Below, one piece after another: positions 17,208-27,781 of a stretch of 64,000 nt of DNA (positions are counted from its first letter, which is position 1; each line of letters opens with the position of its first letter). The DNA lies in assembly GCF_000013345.1 (NCBI RefSeq), contig NC_007777.1, forward strand, positions 5,022,001 to 5,086,000, written 5' to 3'. Below the pieces are notes generated by a model, which saw only the letters and a list, made by a program, of their open reading frames with translations, was not told the origin of the DNA and searched no databases. Origin of the DNA: Frankia casuarinae (GTDB taxonomy: Bacteria; Actinomycetota; Actinomycetes; Frankiales; Frankiaceae). Both the position numbers and the translations under genes were made by a program.

Positions 17208-17304
17208 GAGCCCGGTGCCCGGAGACGGGCACGCCGGGTTCGGCGGGCGGACCGGGGAAACCCACCGGGAGCAACCCCGGCAGGGCGCCCCGGTCCGACC
17301 CAAC
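17208..17304 (+). ncRNA. Group II intron domains V and VI
   Basis: The 34-nt segment 17208-17241 folds as a domain V hairpin: GAGCCCGG pairs with CCGGGTTC, TGCCCG pairs with CGGGCA, and a GAGA tetraloop caps it. The catalytic AGC triad lies in the first strand. A domain VI stem follows (CGGACCGGGG around 17248-17257 with CGCCCCGGTCCG at 17286-17297). The sequence then ends CCCAAC at 17304 before the 3' exon. Confidence 0.8.
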
Positions 17305-18123
17305 AACCTCGCCGAGGCCGTCCGCCAGAAGGTCGCCGCGCACAGCACCTGCCGGGCCAAGGCCGCACCACCGCCGATCCGCGAGGGCGCCCGGGCGATA
17401 ACCACCCGCGAACGCTGGGCGCAGGTCCACAACCTGCTCGACAAGGGCGTCGGCCTGCTGGAGTGCTCCCGCCGCCTCGGCCTCACCCTGAACACGGTCA
17501 CACGCTACGCGCGGATCAGTGAGCCCGAGCGTCTCATCCGGGCACCGCAGTACCGTCCTACCCTCGTCGACCCCTAGCGCGACCACCTACGCCAGCGGCG
17601 TGAGCAGGACCCAGCAGTCCCCGTTCTCCGCCTGTTCGCCGAGATCAAGGATCTCGGCTACACCGGTAACCTCAACCTGCTCTACCGGTACATCACCCAA
17701 GGCCGGGTCGAGTCGGACCGGCCGGCGATCTCGCCACGACGCCTTACCCGCCACCTGCTCACCGCCCCCGACCAGCTCAAAGACCACCAGCGGGAGCTGC
17801 TCGACACCCTCATGGCCGCCTGCCCGGAAATGACCGCACTCGCTGGGCTCGTACGGTCCTTCGCGGCCATGCTCACCCCCGCCGACGGCAACGCCGAACG
17901 GCTGACCGCCTGGATCAGCCAGGCACGGACTGAAGACCTGCCCCACCTGCACGCCTTCACCCGCGGACTCGAGCTGGACCGCGACGCCGTCAACGCCGCC
18001 CTGACCTGCGCCTACCACAACGGCGGGACCGAAGGCGTCAACACCAAAACCAAACTGATCAAGCGTCAGATGTACGGACGAGCAGGGTTCGCGCTCCTCC
18101 GACATCGGATCTTGCTCGGCTAA
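17305..18123 (+). pseudogene. ISL3 transposase, C-terminal part (3' exon) with a nonsense codon
   Basis: The frame resumes with NLAEAVRQKVAAHSTCR and carries an HTH-like stretch (RERWAQVHNLLDKGVGLLECSRRLGLTLNTVTRYAR). After LVDP it meets a TAG at 17575-17577. Past the stop the same frame continues for 182 codons (LFAEIKDLGYTGNLNLLYRYITQGR ... YHNGGTEGVNTKTKLIKRQMYGRAGFALLRHRILLG), which is the expected family C-terminus. The stop replaces a Tyr codon by a single base change. Together with the intron damage the transposase is inactive. Confidence 0.85.
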
Positions 18124-18162
18124 CGTTGCCCTCCGTCACCACCGAATCTGCGACAGAGCCGA

Positions 18163-18470
18163 GAACTTGACAGCACCGTCGACCGCGATCCCCGGCCTCG
18201 GCCACCGACAGCCCTCACCCGTCGGGTCGCCGGGGCCCTCGGCGGCGACCCAGGCCGCGACCCCGGCCAGGCCGCTCTCCCCACACAGCACCGCCGCGCA
18301 CAGCGACAGCACCACCGGCAGCCGGTGACGTACCCCGCGCGGGTCCCGCGGGTCCGGGATCTGCTCGAAACATTCCGCCACCGGCCCGCCCGCCGTGGCC
18401 AGCACCGCCAGCGCCTCCTGCGCTTCCCCGGCCGGGTGGGACACCTCTGCTGGCTTGCGAGACTGGACGG
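18163..18470 (-). pseudogene. ISAs1 transposase, N-terminal fragment
   Basis: About 100 codons match the N-terminus of ISAs1 transposases (FEQIPDPRDPRGVRHRLPVVLSLCAAVLCGESGLAGVAAWVA) and end at IAVDG, where the ISL3 element begins. Roughly 45 residues between AAW and AVDG of the intact proteins are missing. This copy was therefore already decayed or belongs to a shorter variant. The missing C-terminal part is at 5998-6822. Confidence 0.75.
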
Positions 18471-18629
18471 GCAACGGGGCCTCCCGGGGGTGAGATCTAG
18501 GCAATCCCGTCCCTACCGGGCCCCGTTGCCTCCATCCCCGGGAACACGCCCACAGGCCGCCCAGCGCCTCACCCCGGGACACCCAACCCCACCACGATCA
18601 CCATCAGCCACCGGGGCGGCGTCACCTAG

Positions 18630-19714
18630 GGCCTGTTCTGGGTTCGGATCATGGGGTCGGGAGGCTGCGTAGCCAGAGGATGGATCCGCGTAGGTGGAGT
18701 CCCGCGGCGTAGCTTTCGGGTGTCTTGTCGTAGCGGGTGGCCAGACCCCGCCATTCCTTGATCTTGTTGATGCTGCGCTCCACGGTGTTGCGGTCCTTGT
18801 AAAGCGTGGCGTCGTGGCTGACCGGGCGGCCACCGAGGCTGCCGCGTTTCTTGCGGTTGGCCTTCTGGTCGGCCTTCTCCGGGATCACCGCCTGGATCTT
18901 CCGGGCGCGCAGGTGGGCGCGGTTGGCGCGGGAGGAGTACGCCTTGTCGCCGGCGACCGCGTCCGGCCGGGTCCTGGGGCGCCCGACCGGGCACCTTGAT
19001 TTTCTTCAGGACCAGGAGGAAACGCGGGCTGTCCGCGGCCTGTCCGGGGGTCAGGACGATGGACAGCGGGCGGCAGCGCCGGTCGGTCGCGAGGTGCACC
19101 TTGCTGGTCAGCCCGCCCCGGAAACGTCCCAGCTCGGCGGCGGTCAGCCGAGCCCTGCGGCGTCGGCGTACCGCGCGGCGCCGTGCCCGTTCGGCTTCCT
19201 CACCACCCTCGGGCGCCTCGGTCACACAGTCGTTTTGCCCGGTTTCTGAAGCCCCTTTTCCTCCGTCAGGGCCTTCTCCAGGTCGACCAGGAGATCCGGG
19301 TCGACCACCATGCCCGCCGCGTGGTGATGCGCGCGGGCGACGGTGGAGTCCACGCTGGCCAGGCTGAGATCGACATCGTCGCGCGCCGCCGCCTCGGTGA
19401 TCATCGCGTCCATGAGGGTCTGGAAGACCCCGTCCTGCGCCCACAGCCGGAACCGGTCGTAGATCGTCGACCAGGAGCCGTAGCGTTCGGGCACGTCCCG
19501 CCAGGGACTGCCGGTCCGGAACCTCCACATCACCGCGTTGACGTAGCTGCGCAGGTCAGGGATCAGCCCGGAGGCCCCCAGCGGGAGGTACGGCTCGATC
19601 AGCTCCCACTCACCGTCGGTCAGGTCGCCACGAGTCATACAACCGTGCTACCAGCCGGAGCACCCGAACACGAAAGGCGATCATCCCGCCTGTGATCCGA
19701 ACCCGGAACAGGCT
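18630..19714 (-). mobile_element. IS5-family element at a CTAG target
   Basis: The ends are a 22-bp inverted repeat with two mismatches (GGCCTGTTCTGGGTTCGGAT at 18630 and AGCCTGTTCCGGGTTCGGAT complemented at the other end). CTAG flanks it on both sides (18626-18629 and 19715-19718). The length is 1,085 bp. It cut off the right end of the outer ISAs1 remnant. Confidence 0.85.
18649..19638 (-). pseudogene. IS5-family transposase with two frame changes
   Basis: Frame 1 from 19638 encodes MTRGDLTDGEWELIEPYLPL, WRFRTGSPWRDVPERYGSWSTIYDRF and VDLSLASVDSTVARAHHHAAG. Frame 2 (about 19220-19000) gives LGRFRGGLTSKVHLATDRRCRPLSIVLTPGQAADSPRFLLVLKKIKV. Frame 3 (from about 18990) gives the C-terminus AVIPEKADQKANRKKRGSLGGRP and YKDRNTVERSINKIKEWRGLATRYDK. 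One shift could be programmed as in related elements. The second, near 18985, points to decay. Confidence 0.7.
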
Positions 19715-19718
19715 CTAG

Positions 19719-21188
19719 CAGGACTTCGTTAGGTGACTCCGGATAGGTGACTCCGGATAGGTGTTGTGTGACGGTGGGTGTGTGGGTGAAGGGTCGTTGG
19801 CAGGTGGGGCAGGCGCCGGTCCAGACGGCGAGCAGGGCCTGGAGGGTGCGGAGGACTCCGTAGAGGGTCAGGCCGGCGCAGGGACTTTTGGGGTTCGTCT
19901 CAGCTGGGTGCAGAGGGCTTGGGCGACCCTGACGAGGGTGACGTGACGGTGCCAGCCGGCGAAGGTTCGGCCCTCGAAGTGGTCGAGGCCGAGGCCGTCT
20001 TTCAACTCGCGGTAGTCGTGTTCGATCCGCCAGCGGATCTTCGCGAGACGAACAAGATCGCGCAGGGGGATGCCGGTGGGCAGGGTGGACAGCCAGTAAT
20101 CGGTGGGTTCGGGCTGGCCGACTGGCCATTCGGCGAGCAGCCAGCAGACGGGCAGGCTCCGGTCGGGGTTACGGGTGATGTTCCGGCCCGCGGGGCGGAC
20201 CCGGAGCGCGAGGAAGCGGGACCGCATCCCCGCGGTCGGGTTGGCCGGGGTCCGGTGGGTGCCGTGACGCCAGGTCACAGACCGGCCCGTGCGGCGGCCG
20301 GCGGCCATGACCAGGGATTTCAGATCGCGGGGCGGGTCGGGGTAGGCGGGTGTGGGCCGCCGGCTGTTTCCCGGGTAGGGGGCGGTGACCGGCACCGCGT
20401 CGGCCGGGTAGGCGGTCGCGGTCGGCTTCACCGCCAGCACGTAGGGGATGTTCCGGTCGGTCAGCCCCTGGCGGAAGGCAGCGGCGTCGCCGTAGCCGGC
20501 GTCCGCCACGACCGGCCGCACAGGCATGCCCCAGCCGGCCAGTTCGTCGATCATGTCCAGGACGAGCCGCCATTTCTCCCGGTGCCGCGCCTTGTCGGGG
20601 ATCGCGGCCCGTTCCCGGGCCCGGGCGGCGGCGACCTCGGTCGGGTCGGTCAGGGTGGTGTCGTCCCAGCAGGTCGGGAGGAACAGCCGCCAGGCCACCG
20701 CGGCCGACGCCCAGTCGGTGACCGCGTGCACGGACACCCCGATCTGACAGTTCCCGACCTTGCCCAGGGTGCCGGAGTACATCCGGGCCACCCCGGGGGA
20801 GGCGGCCCGTCCTTCGGGAAAGCCGGTGTCGTCCACGACCAGCGCGACCGGGTCGCAGAACCCGGCCGCCCAGCCCGTCAGCCGCCGCCGGACCTGGCGG
20901 TAGTCCCAGGTCGAGCTGGTGACGAACTGCTGCAGCTGCTGAGGGTCCACACCGAGGCGGGCGGCCATCGGGACCATGCTCTTGCGCTTGCCGTCGGTCA
21001 GCAGCCGTTGCACGTACAGCTCACCCTTACCCCGCTGGTCCCGCCGGGGCAGGTCCGCGAACATCTCACCCGCAAACCGCTCGATCACCGGACGTACCCG
21101 GCCCATCTCACCCAGTTCCATACCAACCACCGCCACACGCATGAAGACGACAGTCAGTACAACCACAGACAGACCTAATCAAGTCCTA
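19719..21188 (-). mobile_element. IS701-family element at a CTAG target
   Basis: The ends are CAGGACTTCGTTAGGT at 19719 and the complement of TAGGACTTGATTAGGT ending at 21188 (13 of 16 match). CTAG lies directly outside both ends (19715-19718 and 21189-21192), and the left CTAG is shared with the neighbouring IS5 element. The length is 1,470 bp. A short direct duplication (TAGGTGACTCCGGA twice, 19730-19760) lies inside the left end. Confidence 0.8.
19868..21121 (-). CDS. IS701-family transposase
   Basis: About 417 residues. Typical IS701 blocks are present: RPVIERFAGEMFADLPRRDQRGKGELYVQRLL, MVPMAARLGVDPQQLQQFVTSSTWDYRQVRRRL, VALVVDDTGFPEG (first Asp), VRPVVADAGYGDAAAFRQGL (second Asp), and IRWRIEHDYRELKDGLGLDHFEGR (Glu region). 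The frame is intact. It can extend upstream to 21166; the ATG at 21121 (MELGEMGRVRPV) is chosen because it matches the usual family start. Confidence 0.88.
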   Translation of the reverse strand: MELGEMGRVRPVIERFAGEMFADLPRRDQRGKGELYVQRLLTDGKRKSMVPMAARLGVDPQQLQQFVTSSTWDYRQVRRRLTGWAAGFCDPVALVVDDTGFPEGRAASPGVARMYSGTLGKVGNCQIGVSVHAVTDWASAAVAWRLFLPTCWDDTTLTDPTEVAAARARERAAIPDKARHREKWRLVLDMIDELAGWGMPVRPVVADAGYGDAAAFRQGLTDRNIPYVLAVKPTATAYPADAVPVTAPYPGNSRRPTPAYPDPPRDLKSLVMAAGRRTGRSVTWRHGTHRTPANPTAGMRSRFLALRVRPAGRNITRNPDRSLPVCWLLAEWPVGQPEPTDYWLSTLPTGIPLRDLVRLAKIRWRIEHDYRELKDGLGLDHFEGRTFAGWHRHVTLVRVAQALCTQLRRTPKVPAPA

Positions 21189-21192
21189 CTAG

Positions 21193-21484
21193 GTACCTGG
21201 TCGGTCGACCAGATGGCGGCGTTCAGCGCGGCGGCCCATCCGCTGACCGCCGCGCTCTCCCTCGTCTCCGGCGGAACCCACGCCTGAGCCGGCCATCCGG
21301 CGAGCCGACCCTCCGTCCTGTTCCGGAGGGCATCCTGTTCCGGAGGGGTTGCCGTGCCGGCGCTGACGCCCGGGGCCACCGAACCGCGGATGGTCCCGGA
21401 CGCCGCGCGACCGTCCGCCGCCGGCCCCGACCCGGGGGTCCGTGGCGACGACGACACCGCGACGCGGGTGGCAGGAGCACGGCG
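21193..21484. other. 292-bp stretch, possible tail of a lost gene
   Basis: Just right of the IS701 element the plus strand reads WSVDQMAAFSAAAHPLTAAL and on to a stop at 21285-21287. This could be the last 30 codons of a gene truncated by the insertion. No domain is recognisable. The remainder up to the hemerythrin gene (convergent, ends 21485) shows nothing supported. Confidence 0.3.
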
Positions 21485-22075
21485 TCAGTCCACGGCACCC
21501 CGCCGCGTCACGGCATCCCGGACATGGTCGATGACCGAGGCGATCGGACCTACCGTCCACTGCTTGGCGGTCGAACCGGCGGCTGACGGGTGCGGATGGG
21601 TGGGAGCGAACTTCTCCGCCGTCCGAAGCCGACGGCCCATGCTTTCCAGCTGCCTGGCGTCGCGGGCCGCGTGCACCCGGGGGAACTCCTCGTTTTCCTC
21701 ATGCTCGGCATGGTCGACAACGGCCCGTTCGAAGTCCGCCAGCTTCGCATCGAACTCGGCGCTACCGACATCCATCTTCTCCAGCGCCAGCAGCACGCGG
21801 GTGGCCTCGTCCTCCTCGTGGTTGCGCGCCTCGGCCACCCGGCTGTCGATCTTCTTCGTAACCGGCCGCACGACCATCTCCTCGGCGGTCTCGTGCGCGG
21901 CGAGCAACGCCCGCAGCTCGTCGAACGCCCGGCGCTTGTGCTCGCCCGCCGCCGACTTCACGTCCGCGAACAGCTCGCGGATGCGGGCGTGCTGTTCGAG
22001 CAGGACTCCCACGACGTCGTCGTGGGAGAACTGCGCCGCTCGGCCGCCGTCGAACCCAGCGTCATTGATCGGCAT
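21485..22075 (-). CDS. Hemerythrin HHE-domain protein
   Basis: The 196-residue helical protein has the spaced ligands of a hemerythrin-like di-iron site: LLEQHARIRELFADV, LLAAHETAEEMVVRPV, NHEEDEATRVL and DHAEHEENEEFPRVHA supply His and Glu in the HHE order (residues about 25-130). Such proteins bind oxygen, NO or iron and often act in stress responses; the specific role here is unknown. The ATG at 22075 is preceded by a strong AGGAGG (ATGAGGAGGACATC) and is preferred over longer frames that read into noncoding DNA. It is monocistronic. Confidence 0.85.
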   Translation of the reverse strand: MPINDAGFDGGRAAQFSHDDVVGVLLEQHARIRELFADVKSAAGEHKRRAFDELRALLAAHETAEEMVVRPVTKKIDSRVAEARNHEEDEATRVLLALEKMDVGSAEFDAKLADFERAVVDHAEHEENEEFPRVHAARDARQLESMGRRLRTAEKFAPTHPHPSAAGSTAKQWTVGPIASVIDHVRDAVTRRGAVD

Positions 22076-23792
22076 GATGTCCTCCTCATCACGGTCCGCC
22101 CATCGAGACCTCGATGTCGGCGTGCCCCGAGACGGCACTCGAAATCGCGCGGCATCGAGGACGCCCGACCGGCGGGGCCCAACCGGCACGTTGGGCTCGT
22201 CAACCTGCCCCGGCCGGATCGGGGTACCGAGAGTGCCCCGATCCGGCCGGGGCAGCTCGCCGCCTACCGACGTCCCCAATCAGGGCCAGTACGAAGTAGC
22301 CACCTAAACGGCCCCATGAGTAGCTCATAATTCCTAGTAACCCGTCGGCGCGATGACGGTGAGTTGATGCCTGGGAGCACCTGCGCCGTCCGGTCACGCC
22401 GCACCGGTCACGCCGACCGGCGCGTACGACGGAATAACGCCGATACCCTCCCAAAGACACGTATAGTGATAATTCCTGGCGTCCAGGCTTGAGTCGAAGC
22501 TTGAACCGAAGGCGACCGGCCGAGGCATGCCCCTCGCATCGCGGGATTCGGCCGGCGCCGTTGCCGGGAGGCAATGGCTCCCTCGGTCGGCAGGACCGGC
22601 TCGATACGATGCGCCTCGGGTCGATCATCCGACCAGCCGTGCCGGGCGGACGGATACCCCTTTTCGGCCATAGCCACAGGTCCCGCAATGGCCACAGGTC
22701 CCGCAATCTCCAGGCCTTTGGCCCCGCCGGGGCCGCTGGGCCGCTGGGCCGCCGCATCCGGCGGATGATCGGACCAGGCCGCGGTTGCGGGCCCGGGACG
22801 GGCACTCGGGCCGAGGCCCTGACCAGGAGAAGCGGTCAGCGTCTACGGCGTGTCGTGAGAAGTCCGCAACCGGTCCGGATCTGCCGCGGACGGGCCGGCG
22901 CGGCAGGTCTGGACCGGGTGGGACGCCACGCGCCGTCTCCGTCCCCGTCGCCGTGACGTTTCCGGCCCACCGCAGGGGGTGAAGAAATACCCGCACGCCG
23001 CACTCGAGGGAGACGACGGCGCTCCCACCCGGGTTCCCCGGAAATTGGCTATGTTCCGCGGCGCGAACGAATATCACCGAAGGAATTTTGCGCGCGGACT
23101 CCGCGAACGCTCCGACCGCCAGCCGGACCAGATTTCGACCCGATATCACCACGGTCGGGACACGGGCGCCGATCGGCGCTTGATCCACCGGCGGACTGGA
23201 TCAACCAGCGGAAAAGGAGGACGGTACTCCTGTCCGCCGCGTACCGACAGTTCGTCCGGGACACCGGGAAAACGATCGAGAAAACGCCTGGCCGCCCTTT
23301 ACGGTGCGTGGTCGCCGGGCCGGGCCGAGGACTAGAGCAGGCCGGTCTGCCCGGACCAGATCTGATTGGTTCCGCAAAGTGCTTGCCGCCCGTGGGATCG
23401 ATGCGGGAGGCTTCCCATGCGCGGCGAGACGACGCGCGTTCCGTTCGAGACAAGCGCAGGTCTCCTGTTGACTCGACGCCATGGGGGGGGTTACACCAAC
23501 GGAGCGCCCATAGATGTCATCGCTACTCAGGGAAGGCGGGACTCACCCAGCGCAGCATCGGAACTTCGACGTCCCGCATTTCGTGTCGGTTCGATGTACC
23601 TGCGGTCGGCGGCCAGCCGCCGGGATCCGTCACGCCCGCACATTCCTATGACCGTGCACAGGCCGCGCCTTCTACATGTGCGTCGGGTCAATAGAAACCG
23701 CACTCCGGGAAAACCCCCATACCCCCAGTGTAAACCCCCACTCCCAGTGGGAAAACTGCCCCTGCGAAAACCAGAGATAGGTGGAGTCTGTC
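22076..23792. other. 1.7-kb stretch without a supported gene
   Basis: Many overlapping open frames occur on both strands, but none has a plausible ribosome-binding site plus a recognisable domain. Contents I can point to: a 20-bp perfect hairpin at 22205-22255, and an 18-bp tandem duplication containing CCACAGGTCCCGCAAT at about 22673-22708. The promoter and leader of the encapsulin gene lie at the right end. It may be a decayed region between islands. Confidence 0.5.
22205..22255. other. Perfect 20-bp hairpin
   Basis: CTGCCCCGGCCGGATCGGGG (22205-22224) is exactly complementary to 22236-22255 with an 11-nt loop. It is 130 bp upstream of the hemerythrin start. There is no T-tract, so it may act as a GC-only terminator, as is usual in these genomes, or as a regulatory structure. 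Confidence 0.5.
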
Positions 23793-25196
23793 ATGACCGA
23801 ACCCGTGCAGGCCGGTACGGATGCCGGCGGCGAAGAGCCCCGGCTGAGTCTGAGCACGGCGGCCGCGCGCAATCTCGCGACGACCACCAAGTCCGTTCCG
23901 CAGATGCAGGAGATCACCTCCCGGTGGCTGCTGCGGATACTGCCATGGGTCCAGGCGTCCGGCGGCGTGTACCGGGTCAACCGCCGTCTGACCTACGTAC
24001 TCGGGGACGGACTCCTCACGTTCACGACCACCGGATCCGAGGTCCGGGTCGTTCCGCGCGAACTCGGCGAGCTGCCCGCCCTGCGGGGCTTCGACGGCGA
24101 GGTGCTCGATGCGCTCGCGGACCGCTTCGCCCAACGGGAATTCGCTGCCGGAGACGTGCTGGTGGAGAGCGGTCAGGCCGCCGACCAGGTGTTCCTGATC
24201 GCGCACGGTAAGGTCGGCAGGTTCGGCCTCGGAGAGTACGGCGACGAGCGGGAACTCGGCGTACTCGCCGACGGCGAGTACTTCGGTGACGAGGCGCTGG
24301 TCGAGGAGGACCTGACCTGGGAGTTCACGGCCCGCGCACTCACCGGTACGACGGCCCTCGTCCTGTCGCGCCAGCAGTTCTCCGAACTCGCCGACTCCTC
24401 CGACGAGCTGCGGCGTCACCTCGACGAGTACCGGACCCGGCTCCAGCCCCCGAGCAACCGCCTGGGCGAAGCGGAGATCGCGATCGCCGCCGGGCACACC
24501 GGGGAACCGGACCTGCCGGGGACGTTCGTCGACTACGAACTGGCCCCCCGCGAGTACGAGCTCAGCGTCGCCCAGACCGTGCTACGCATCCACAGCCGGG
24601 TGGCGGACCTCTACAACGAACCGCACAACCAGCTGGAGCACCAGATCCGGCTCACCGTCGAGGCCCTGCGCGAACGCCAGGAGCACGAACTGGTGAACAA
24701 CCCCGACTTCGGGCTGCTGCACAACGCCGACCTCCGTCAGCGTATTCACACCCGGAGCGGTCCGCCTACCCCGGATGATCTCGACGACCTGCTGAGCCGC
24801 CGACGCAGCACACATTTCCTGCTCGCCCACCCGCGGACCATCGCCGCGTTCGGCCGGGAATGCACCGCCCGTGGCATCTACCCGGCCACCGTCCTCCTCC
24901 ACGACCAGCACGTGCCGGCCTGGCGTGGCGTTCCCCTGCTCCCGTTGAACAAGATTCCGATCAGCGGGACCGGTACCACGTCCATCCTCGCGCTGCGCAC
25001 CGGTGAGGAGAACCAGGGGGTGATCGGCCTGCACCACGCCGGCCTGCCGGACGAATACGAGCCCGGCCTGTCCGTGAGATTCGCGGGTATCAGCGACAAG
25101 GCCATCATCTCGTACCTGGTGACCACGTACTACTCCGCGGCGGTGCTCGTCCCCGACGCGCTCGGTATCCTGGAGAACGTCGAGATCGGTCGGTGA
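23793..25196 (+). CDS. eshA: Family 2B encapsulin shell protein (EshA-like, with cyclic-nucleotide-binding domain)
   Basis: The 467-residue protein has the EshA start ([48 protein letters not shown]) and a cNMP-binding domain at about 95-210 ([38 protein letters not shown] ... [15 protein letters not shown]). An HK97-like shell domain follows ([70 protein letters not shown] ... [60 protein letters not shown]). Automatic annotation would probably call it a Crp-type regulator, but there is no HTH. Family 2B shells are known to enclose terpene cyclases, and a geosmin synthase follows. The ATG at 23793 has GGTGGAG upstream. Confidence 0.88.
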   Translation: MTEPVQAGTDAGGEEPRLSLSTAAARNLATTTKSVPQMQEITSRWLLRILPWVQASGGVYRVNRRLTYVLGDGLLTFTTTGSEVRVVPRELGELPALRGFDGEVLDALADRFAQREFAAGDVLVESGQAADQVFLIAHGKVGRFGLGEYGDERELGVLADGEYFGDEALVEEDLTWEFTARALTGTTALVLSRQQFSELADSSDELRRHLDEYRTRLQPPSNRLGEAEIAIAAGHTGEPDLPGTFVDYELAPREYELSVAQTVLRIHSRVADLYNEPHNQLEHQIRLTVEALRERQEHELVNNPDFGLLHNADLRQRIHTRSGPPTPDDLDDLLSRRRSTHFLLAHPRTIAAFGRECTARGIYPATVLLHDQHVPAWRGVPLLPLNKIPISGTGTTSILALRTGEENQGVIGLHHAGLPDEYEPGLSVRFAGISDKAIISYLVTTYYSAAVLVPDALGILENVEIGR

Positions 25197-25393
25197 CACC
25201 CGGCCGCGCGAGCCGCTGGGACCACCCGGAACCCGCGGAATTACGCGGAATTACGCGAGATCACATGAGATCACATGAGATCACGCTGGGTTCCGGAAGG
25301 GTTCCGCGGGGCTCCGCGGGGCTCCGCGGCATCCCGGCCCGATCTCTCCCGGCCGCCCCGAACGTTCACTTCTCCGCTGCCACCTCGGCAGAC

Positions 25394-25439
25394 CCGGTGC
25401 ACCTTCCCCGGGGCCGGTTCCCCGGGGAAGGTGCACCGG
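25394..25439 (+). terminator. Perfect 20-bp hairpin after the encapsulin gene
   Basis: CCGGTGCACCTTCCCCGGGG (25394-25413) pairs exactly with 25420-25439 across a 6-nt loop. It lacks a U-tract, like many actinobacterial terminators, and could equally be an attenuator ahead of the geosmin synthase gene. Confidence 0.6.
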
Positions 25440-25440
25440 T

Positions 25441-25470
25441 GCCGGATACGGATAAGGATCCGTATCCGGC
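25441..25470 (+). terminator. Second hairpin, 13-bp stem with AAGG loop
   Basis: GCCGGATACGGAT (25441-25453) pairs with ATCCGTATCCGGC (25458-25470) around a 4-nt loop. It sits 1 nt after the first hairpin and 55 nt before the geosmin synthase start. Confidence 0.55.
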
Positions 25471-25501
25471 CGACTTTCGGGGCCGGCCGTCCAGCCCGTG
25501 A

Positions 25502-27781
<2,280 letters not shown>

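Larger units (their letters stand above)
7640..17304 (+). mobile_element. Group II intron in the ISL3 transposase, carrying several later insertions
   Basis: The proposed 5' end is GTGCG at 7640, the canonical group II start. The 3' end is ...CCCAAC at 17304, ending in the expected AY. Domain V is recognisable at 17208-17241 and a domain VI stem follows. The C-terminal part of the maturase/reverse transcriptase lies at 14945-17198. The first 18 nt are duplicated in tandem (7640-7657 and 7658-7675), so the exact 5' end has one alternative at 7658. The middle, including the N-terminal half of the reverse transcriptase, appears to have been lost among the insertions. Confidence 0.7.
6831..18160 (+). 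mobile_element. ISL3-family insertion sequence, interrupted by a group II intron
   Basis: A perfect 30-bp inverted repeat bounds the element: 6831-6860 starts GGCTCTGTCGCAGATTCGGT and its exact complement is 18131-18160. The transposase lies inside in two parts (6929-7639 and 17305-18123), separated by a group II intron that has itself collected other elements. The 8-bp flanks (CAATGGTC and GAGAACTT) do not match. The expected ISL3 target duplication is therefore absent, and a rearrangement between copies cannot be excluded. Confidence 0.8.
5967..18625 (-). mobile_element. ISAs1-family element, split remnant (outermost shell of the nest)
   Basis: The C-terminal part of an ISAs1 transposase lies at 5998-6822 and its N-terminal part at 18163-18470, both minus strand. 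An ISL3 element is inserted between VDG and LLRGAAG of the same protein. The left end carries a GCCGCAAAGTCGTTGATG motif near 5977, like the ends of the intact ISAs1 copies. The right end was cut by the IS5 element that begins at 18630. The upstream hairpin seen in the intact copies is also present at 18471-18529. Confidence 0.7.

Noticed and set aside
6823..18168. 8-bp target duplication for the ISL3 element
   Set aside because: Flanks CAATGGTC and GAGAACTT do not match; no duplication can be claimed.
19868..21178. Long plus-strand frame (419 codons) opposite the IS701 transposase
   Set aside because: It is a shadow frame of the transposase with no domain and no ribosome-binding site.
23793..25196. 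Crp/Fnr-type transcription factor
   Set aside because: Only the cyclic-nucleotide domain is shared; there is no HTH and the remaining sequence is the family 2B encapsulin shell.
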